Source of the DNA: Pedobacter kyonggii
GTDB taxonomy: Bacteria; Bacteroidota; Bacteroidia; Sphingobacteriales; Sphingobacteriaceae
Reading direction: 5' to 3'
Length of the DNA: 64,000 nt
NCBI RefSeq assembly: GCF_004310665.1
Contig: NZ_SIXF01000006.1
Location: forward strand, 1 to 64,000
Shown here: piece after piece, positions 58,396 to 64,000 of the stretch
How the letters are laid out: each line of letters starts with the position of its first letter
Numbering within the stretch: position 1 is the stretch's first letter
The notes under the pieces: generated by a model
Told to the model about the DNA's origin: nothing
Database searches by the model: none
Seen by the model: only the letters and a program-made list of their open reading frames with translations
Made by a program: the position numbers and the translations under genes

Positions 58396-59277
58396 ATGAT
58401 CAACATAGGAAATCCCATATTCAGCCACAAATTTACTTCTGATCCAACTGTTTTGTTATACGATCAGAAAGTATATTTATACACCGGGTACGACGAAGCA
58501 GCACCAGGTGTACAAAGCTACATCATGCGCAACTGGCTCTGCTTTTCTTCTGCCGACCTGATCAACTGGGAAGAACATCCGGTACCATTACAGGCAACAG
58601 ATTTTAGTTGGGCTAGCGGGGATGCATTTGCATCCTGTGTGGTATTTAACAAACAGCAATTTTATTGGTTTGCTGCAGTCTCCCATCGCGATATACCCGG
58701 CAAAGCAATTGCACTTGGAGTATCAGAAACACCTACAGGTCCTTTCCGTGATGCAATTGGATCGGCACTGATCACAGGGAATGATATTCCTTTCGACAAA
58801 AATCCAATGGCGAACCTAGATCCTTCTGTAATCATTGACACAGACGGGCAGGCTTATATCTTTTGGGGTAACCAAAAGTGCTATTTCGCTAAATTAAGTG
58901 ACGATATGCTCGGCCTGCAGGGCAAAATTAATACGATTGAGCTACCTGGTTTCTCAGAAGGTGCTCATGTTTTTAAACGCAACGACTGGTATTATCTGAC
59001 TTACGGTTATGGCAATCCTGAAAAGGTAGCCTACGCCATGAGCCCCAGCATACACGGGCCATGGGCATTTAAAGGAATATTAAACGAACTGGCTGGAAAC
59101 TGCGAAACAAACCGTCCTGCCATTGTCGAATTCAAAGGAAAGAACTACTTCTTTTATCATAACGGCGCATTAAAAGGCGGAGGCAGTCACAGGCGTTCGG
59201 TCTGCGTTGATTATCTTTATTATAATCCAGATGGGACAATCAAGCGGGTGCTAATGAGCAGCGAAGGATTGCGCTAG
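58396..59277 (+). CDS. GH43 glycosidase without export signal
   Basis: 293 aa, a GH43 propeller alone: base D16 in FTSDPT, pKa D142 in ANLDPS and acid E188 in FSEGAH. No signal peptide precedes it; the frame has a stop about 12 codons upstream, and repeat DNA ends only 90 bp before the ATG. Either it is a cytoplasmic exo-enzyme (beta-xylosidase or arabinofuranosidase on imported oligosaccharides) or the original signal was lost to the repeat insertion. The next genes are GH10 and GH115, which supports a xylan role. Confidence 0.85.
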   Translation: MINIGNPIFSHKFTSDPTVLLYDQKVYLYTGYDEAAPGVQSYIMRNWLCFSSADLINWEEHPVPLQATDFSWASGDAFASCVVFNKQQFYWFAAVSHRDIPGKAIALGVSETPTGPFRDAIGSALITGNDIPFDKNPMANLDPSVIIDTDGQAYIFWGNQKCYFAKLSDDMLGLQGKINTIELPGFSEGAHVFKRNDWYYLTYGYGNPEKVAYAMSPSIHGPWAFKGILNELAGNCETNRPAIVEFKGKNYFFYHNGALKGGGSHRRSVCVDYLYYNPDGTIKRVLMSSEGLR

Positions 59278-59599
59278 CGCTCCCTGGCCAAAGAAAGCTT
59301 GGACTGCCTGCAATTTGAACATCAATTTCACCGAAATATCTCCCCTAAACTTTCATATTAGCGTCCTATCTGGCCTAGATGCCAGATCTCACCAACAAAA
59401 AACACCACCCTAGTATACTCCAGCAATGATTTATGGTTCTAATCCAGATCGCAGTAATTGCATTTACCAGGGGAGCATAAATAAACAAGTGTTACAAAAA
59501 AACATCTGATTATTCAAATGTACTAGTAAAAATGACGAAATAAACTATTCTCATAGCCACAATCCGAATAATTTAGCCTACTGATCATCAAACCAGATT
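59278..59599. other. Intergenic gap before the xylanase genes
   Basis: 322 bp without a gene. A 7-bp hairpin ATCTGGC/GCCAGAT lies at 59368-59387, without a T-run. The GH10-CE6-GH10-GH115 promoter is expected here; I cannot name clear -33/-7 boxes. Confidence 0.4.
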
Positions 59600-60679
59600 A
59601 TGAGCCGAAAGCCGAACAAATTACTAGTGATTCTGCTATTCCTTTTCTTAGGAATCCTAACCTTAAGTGCATACAAAAGAGCCAGCGGGCTTAAAGATTA
59701 CTATAAAAATTATTTCCCTATAGGTGTTGCCGTTAAGCCGAGCGACCTCCATAATCAAGAAAAATCGCTGATCTTAACACATTTTAATAGTATCACGGCA
59801 GAAAATGCAATGAAAATGGGTCCAATACATCCCCTTGAAAATAGATTTTTCTGGAAAATTGCAGATTCAATTGTTCAATTTGGATTACAGAATAAGATAA
59901 AAGTAAGGGGCCACTGCTTAGTCTGGTATGCCCAAACACCAAGATGGCTATTTAAAGACTCCATAGGAAATCAGGTAACTAAAGAAGTGTTACTTTCCAG
60001 GATCAAAAACCATATTAACACCGTTGTATCCCGGTACCGTGGAAAAATTTATGCTTGGGATGTAGTAAATGAGGTGATTGCAGATGACACCAGCACTTTC
60101 CGGAAATCTCAGCTGTATAATATTGCCGGAGAGGATTTCATTGAACAAGCATTTAGGGATGCACATGCAGCAGATCCAAAAGCATTGTTGTTTTATAACG
60201 ATTACAATACGGAAAATCCTATAAAACGGGATAAGATATATCAGATGCTTAAAAAGCTGTTAGCCAAAGGAGTTCCCATCCACGGCGTTGGATTACAAGC
60301 ACATTGGTCTATCAGTAACCCTACCCGCTCCGAACTTGAAAAATCTATTGAATTGTTTTCATCTCTTGGTCTTCAGATCCAATTTACCGAGCTAGATGTT
60401 TCCGTGTATTCGGGAAGACAGGGCGGCCAGATGATTACAGGCGAAAAAGGCACTAATGCAGCTGTTTTTACACCAGAAATGGAACAACAGCAATTGGAAA
60501 AATACAAGATGGTTTTTGAGGTGTTCAGAAAATATAAAAAGAACATTACTGGTGTTACCTTTTGGAACCTCTCCGACCGTTATAGCTGGCTCGATGCCAG
60601 AGGTAGAAAAAACTTTCCACTACTATTTGATGCCGATTTAAAACCAAAAAAAGCATACTACGAAGTTACAAAGTTTTAA
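59600..60679 (+). CDS. GH10 endo-beta-1,4-xylanase (first copy)
   Basis: 359 aa with an N-terminal hydrophobic segment (about 8-24), a signal peptide or membrane anchor. The GH10 barrel carries acid/base E158 in WDVVNEVI and nucleophile E264 in QFTELDVSV, along with the family blocks HFNSITAENAMKMG, RGHCLVWYAQTPRWLF and VGLQAHWSI. It cuts the xylan backbone into oligosaccharides. There is no carbohydrate-binding module. It is about half identical by eye to the second GH10, indicating an old duplication. Confidence 0.95.
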   Translation: MSRKPNKLLVILLFLFLGILTLSAYKRASGLKDYYKNYFPIGVAVKPSDLHNQEKSLILTHFNSITAENAMKMGPIHPLENRFFWKIADSIVQFGLQNKIKVRGHCLVWYAQTPRWLFKDSIGNQVTKEVLLSRIKNHINTVVSRYRGKIYAWDVVNEVIADDTSTFRKSQLYNIAGEDFIEQAFRDAHAADPKALLFYNDYNTENPIKRDKIYQMLKKLLAKGVPIHGVGLQAHWSISNPTRSELEKSIELFSSLGLQIQFTELDVSVYSGRQGGQMITGEKGTNAAVFTPEMEQQQLEKYKMVFEVFRKYKKNITGVTFWNLSDRYSWLDARGRKNFPLLFDADLKPKKAYYEVTKF

Positions 60680-60698
60680 ACAAACAACAATTTGATGA

Positions 60699-61601
<903 letters not shown>

Positions 61602-61639
61602 CCAAATAGCCTATACTTTTCCAAACTGATCAAGATACA

Positions 61640-62746
61640 ATGAGTGCCAAAAATATATTTTCAAGTTATATCCTATCTCTATTCTTCGTACTGGGTTTCG
61701 GAGGATGTAAAACGGGGCAATCGCTTTCCAGTTACCAAACAGATAGCAGGGGTTTAAGAGATTTTTACAAAGATTACTTCTCAATTGGTGTTGCCGTTGG
61801 CAAAAGAAATCTGAGCGGAGAGGAAAGTACACTGATCAAAAAACATTTTAACAGCATTACAGCAGAAAACGCCATGAAAATGGAGTCGATGCAGCCTGTT
61901 GAGGGAAAATTTAATTGGCGGGAAGCCGATTCGATTATCAGCTTTGCAACGCTAAACAACATCAAAGTACGTGGACATAATTTATGTTGGCACGAACAGG
62001 CACCTTCATGGTTTTTCACAGATAAAGAGGGAAAGGAAGTAAGTAAAATAGTATTGCTACAACGATTAAAGGCACATATTGATGCCGTAGTTGGGCGATA
62101 TAAGGGGAAAATATATGCCTGGGATGTTGTAAATGAAGCCATTGACGATGATTCTACAAAATACTTACGAAATTCGAAATGGTACCAAATCTGTGGTGAA
62201 GACTTTATCATTAAAGCTTTTGAATATGCACATGCCGCCGATCCTGATGCAAAACTTTATTACAATGATTATAATACCGAACGACCAGAAAAAAGAGAAC
62301 GCGTATACAAGTTGCTCAAAAGCCTGAAAGACAAGGGTGTACCTATAGATGGGGTTGGCCTTCAAGCGCATTGGTCTATCTACGAACCTAGTGAAAATGA
62401 ACTCGTTACCGCAATTAAACGCTATTCATCTTTAGGCCTTAAAATACAGTTTACCGAGTTAGATCTTTCCATTTATCCATGGGAGAAAAATAAACGTGCC
62501 AAACGTGTGGATGAAAGCGATGCTTACACCGCCGAACTTGAAGCTCAACAGGTTGCAAAGTACAAAATGGTGTTCAACGTGTTCAGAAAGTATAAAAATG
62601 TAATCACCAACGTTACATTCTGGAACATTTCAGATCGCCGCACCTGGCTGGATGGTTATCCGGTACCCGGCCGCAAAAATTACCCCTTACTTTTCGACAC
62701 GCAATTAAAACCAAAAAAAGCCTATTGGAGCGTTATTAAATTTTAA
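61640..62746 (+). CDS. GH10 endo-beta-1,4-xylanase lipoprotein (second copy)
   Basis: 368-aa lipoprotein (lipobox FGGC, Cys23). The GH10 barrel has acid/base E166 in WDVVNEAIDD and nucleophile E273 in QFTELDLSIYP, with HFNSITAENAMKME and RGHNLCWHEQAPSWFF. Compared with the first GH10 it is probably surface-anchored, so the two enzymes may act at different places. It ends 3 bp before the GH115 start and is translationally linked to it. Confidence 0.95.
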   Translation: MSAKNIFSSYILSLFFVLGFGGCKTGQSLSSYQTDSRGLRDFYKDYFSIGVAVGKRNLSGEESTLIKKHFNSITAENAMKMESMQPVEGKFNWREADSIISFATLNNIKVRGHNLCWHEQAPSWFFTDKEGKEVSKIVLLQRLKAHIDAVVGRYKGKIYAWDVVNEAIDDDSTKYLRNSKWYQICGEDFIIKAFEYAHAADPDAKLYYNDYNTERPEKRERVYKLLKSLKDKGVPIDGVGLQAHWSIYEPSENELVTAIKRYSSLGLKIQFTELDLSIYPWEKNKRAKRVDESDAYTAELEAQQVAKYKMVFNVFRKYKNVITNVTFWNISDRRTWLDGYPVPGRKNYPLLFDTQLKPKKAYWSVIKF

Positions 62747-62749
62747 GTA

Positions 62750-64000
62750 ATGAAGAAAATATTTCCGCTAGTCTTATTCCTTTTCAACGTCCTCATTGCA
62801 CAAGCCGCTGGGCTCGGTCCAATTACGGTAAATACTTATTTGCCCGGAAGTTTTGCTGTGGTGAGCAAAGGTAAGGTACCTTCCATTTTAGTAAGTGCCA
62901 ACGAATGGCCAGGCGCTATACGTGCCGCCCAAAATCTTCAAAACGATATTAAAAAGGTAAGTGGACTTGAACCCGAATTTTTAACGGATAAAACAACCGG
63001 CATGCCTATCATCATTGGCACTATCGGCAACAGCAAAATCATCGACGAAATGATCAGGAACCGTAGTCTAAATGTCTCTGAAATTGCCGGAAAATGGGAA
63101 GCCACAATAATTCAAGTGATTAAAAACCCAATTAAGGACATAGATTCTGCTTTAGTAATTGCAGGAAGCGATAAGCGGGGAACGATATATGGAATATACG
63201 AGCTCTCTTCTCAAATTGGTGTTTCGCCATGGTATTATTGGGCTGATATTCCTGTAAAAAAAAGCAGTTCGCTCTATGTTATTGCGGGGCGTCATGTAAT
63301 TTCTTCACCTGCGGTAAAATACCGGGGGATATTTTTAAATGACGAAGCGCCTGCACTTTCGGGATGGAGCAGAAAAGAATTTGGGGGTTTTAACCATAAG
63401 TTTTATGAGAAGGTATTCGAATTGATTCTTCGCTTAAAAGGAAATTATTTATGGCCAGCCATGTGGGGAAGTGCATTTAACGACGACGATAAACTCAACC
63501 CTGTTTTAGCCGACGAGTACGGCGTAGTGATTGGAACTTCTCATCACGAACCCCTAACACGGGCCCATGATGAGTGGAAAAGATATAAAGGCGGCAAATG
63601 GAACTATGATCAAAATCCAGAACAGTTACGTGCATTTTGGGAAAGCGGCCTGCAACGTGTAGCCGATAAAGAACAGATCATTACTGTTGGCATGCGTGGC
63701 GATGGCGACGAGCCCATGTCTACAGGCACGGCTACCGCCCTATTGGAAAAAATTGTAAAAGATCAACGTGAAATAATTGAAAAAGTAACCAAAAAACCTG
63801 CAGCACAAACGCCACAGCTATGGGCCTTGTATAAGGAAGTTCAAGATTATTACGACAAAGGGATGCGCGTTCCCGATGATGTAACGTTACTTTTATGCGA
63901 TGATAATTGGGGCAACATTAGAAAATTGCCAGGTTTAGGTGAAGCGCCCAGAAAAGGCGGTTATGGGATTTATTATCATTTCGACTACGTGGGTGGCCCT
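62750..64000 (+). CDS. GH115 alpha-glucuronidase, N-terminal part (cut by window end)
   Basis: From the ATG at 62750 the frame stays open to the last base (417 codons), with a signal peptide MKKIFPLVLFLFNVLIAQ. Family blocks are GIYELSSQIGVSPWYYWADI, KYRGIFLNDEAPALSGW, LKGNYLWPAMWGSAFNDDD, GTSHHEPLTRAHDEW and GGYGIYYHFDYVGG, all of GH115. The enzyme removes (4-O-methyl-)glucuronic acid from xylan, including internal residues. It lies 3 bp after the GH10 lipoprotein gene. The catalytic and C-terminal regions lie beyond the window. Confidence 0.93.
   Translation, partial: MKKIFPLVLFLFNVLIAQAAGLGPITVNTYLPGSFAVVSKGKVPSILVSANEWPGAIRAAQNLQNDIKKVSGLEPEFLTDKTTGMPIIIGTIGNSKIIDEMIRNRSLNVSEIAGKWEATIIQVIKNPIKDIDSALVIAGSDKRGTIYGIYELSSQIGVSPWYYWADIPVKKSSSLYVIAGRHVISSPAVKYRGIFLNDEAPALSGWSRKEFGGFNHKFYEKVFELILRLKGNYLWPAMWGSAFNDDDKLNPVLADEYGVVIGTSHHEPLTRAHDEWKRYKGGKWNYDQNPEQLRAFWESGLQRVADKEQIITVGMRGDGDEPMSTGTATALLEKIVKDQREIIEKVTKKPAAQTPQLWALYKEVQDYYDKGMRVPDDVTLLLCDDNWGNIRKLPGLGEAPRKGGYGIYYHFDYVGGP

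Overview
The window reads as a Bacteroidota chromosome, most likely Pedobacter or a close Sphingobacteriaceae relative. The signs are a SusC/SusD pair, a one-protein hybrid two-component regulator (HTCS), a type IX secretion (T9SS) sorting-domain remnant, lysine-rich Bacteroidota-style lipoproteins and AT-rich intergenic DNA. Genus level is inference.

Region 1 (1-38.1 kb) is a large polysaccharide utilization locus (PUL). Its left edge abuts the 5' end of an IS1380-like transposase. From 35.4 kb leftward every gene is on the minus strand: susC, susD, an IPT/TIG surface glycan-binding lipoprotein and a strong terminator. Then come a GH5 gene scrap, GH43+CBM6, GH43_12-like, GH5, a small secreted beta-sandwich protein with a frame-shifted T9SS tail, a sialate-O-acetylesterase-type esterase, GH43, GH27+NPCBM, two GH2 enzymes (one beta-galactosidase-like, one with the NxK glucuronidase motif), a double-esterase fusion, GH42, the HTCS, GH27 and GH51. 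A divergent GH5+ricin-lectin gene lies at 36.4-38.1 kb. The enzyme set fits a decorated hemicellulose carrying arabinofuranosyl, galactosyl, glucuronosyl, acetyl and feruloyl groups (xyloglucan-like or arabinoxylan-like). SusCD and the binding protein would capture and import fragments, the enzymes trim them, and the HTCS senses the product.

Region 2 (38.1-58.1 kb) interrupts the carbohydrate genes with a stress and redox island. It holds Hsp20, a compact kaiC-kaiB-kaiB-PAS histidine kinase operon, tRNA-Pro(GGG), an ankyrin protein and an HPII-type catalase with a companion gene. Further along are an iron-permease-family membrane protein, DUF72, an orphan receiver, a DUF4142-like lipoprotein, SurE, a lipid kinase, a DAO-Rieske oxidoreductase, a CinA C-terminal amidase, a duplicated DUF6766-like membrane protein and a YciF/DUF892 ferritin-like protein, plus several small hydrophilic proteins. 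Some of these genes share an upstream block, suggesting one regulon.

Region 3 (58.4-64 kb, plus strand) is a glucuronoxylan cluster: GH43 without a signal peptide, GH10, a CE6-type acetyl xylan esterase, a GH10 lipoprotein and a GH115 alpha-glucuronidase cut off by the window end.

Intergenic spaces hold a 156-bp MITE-like element, its truncated relative, REP-like nested palindromes, several clear terminators and gene scraps. No CRISPR array, rRNA or phage module was seen.
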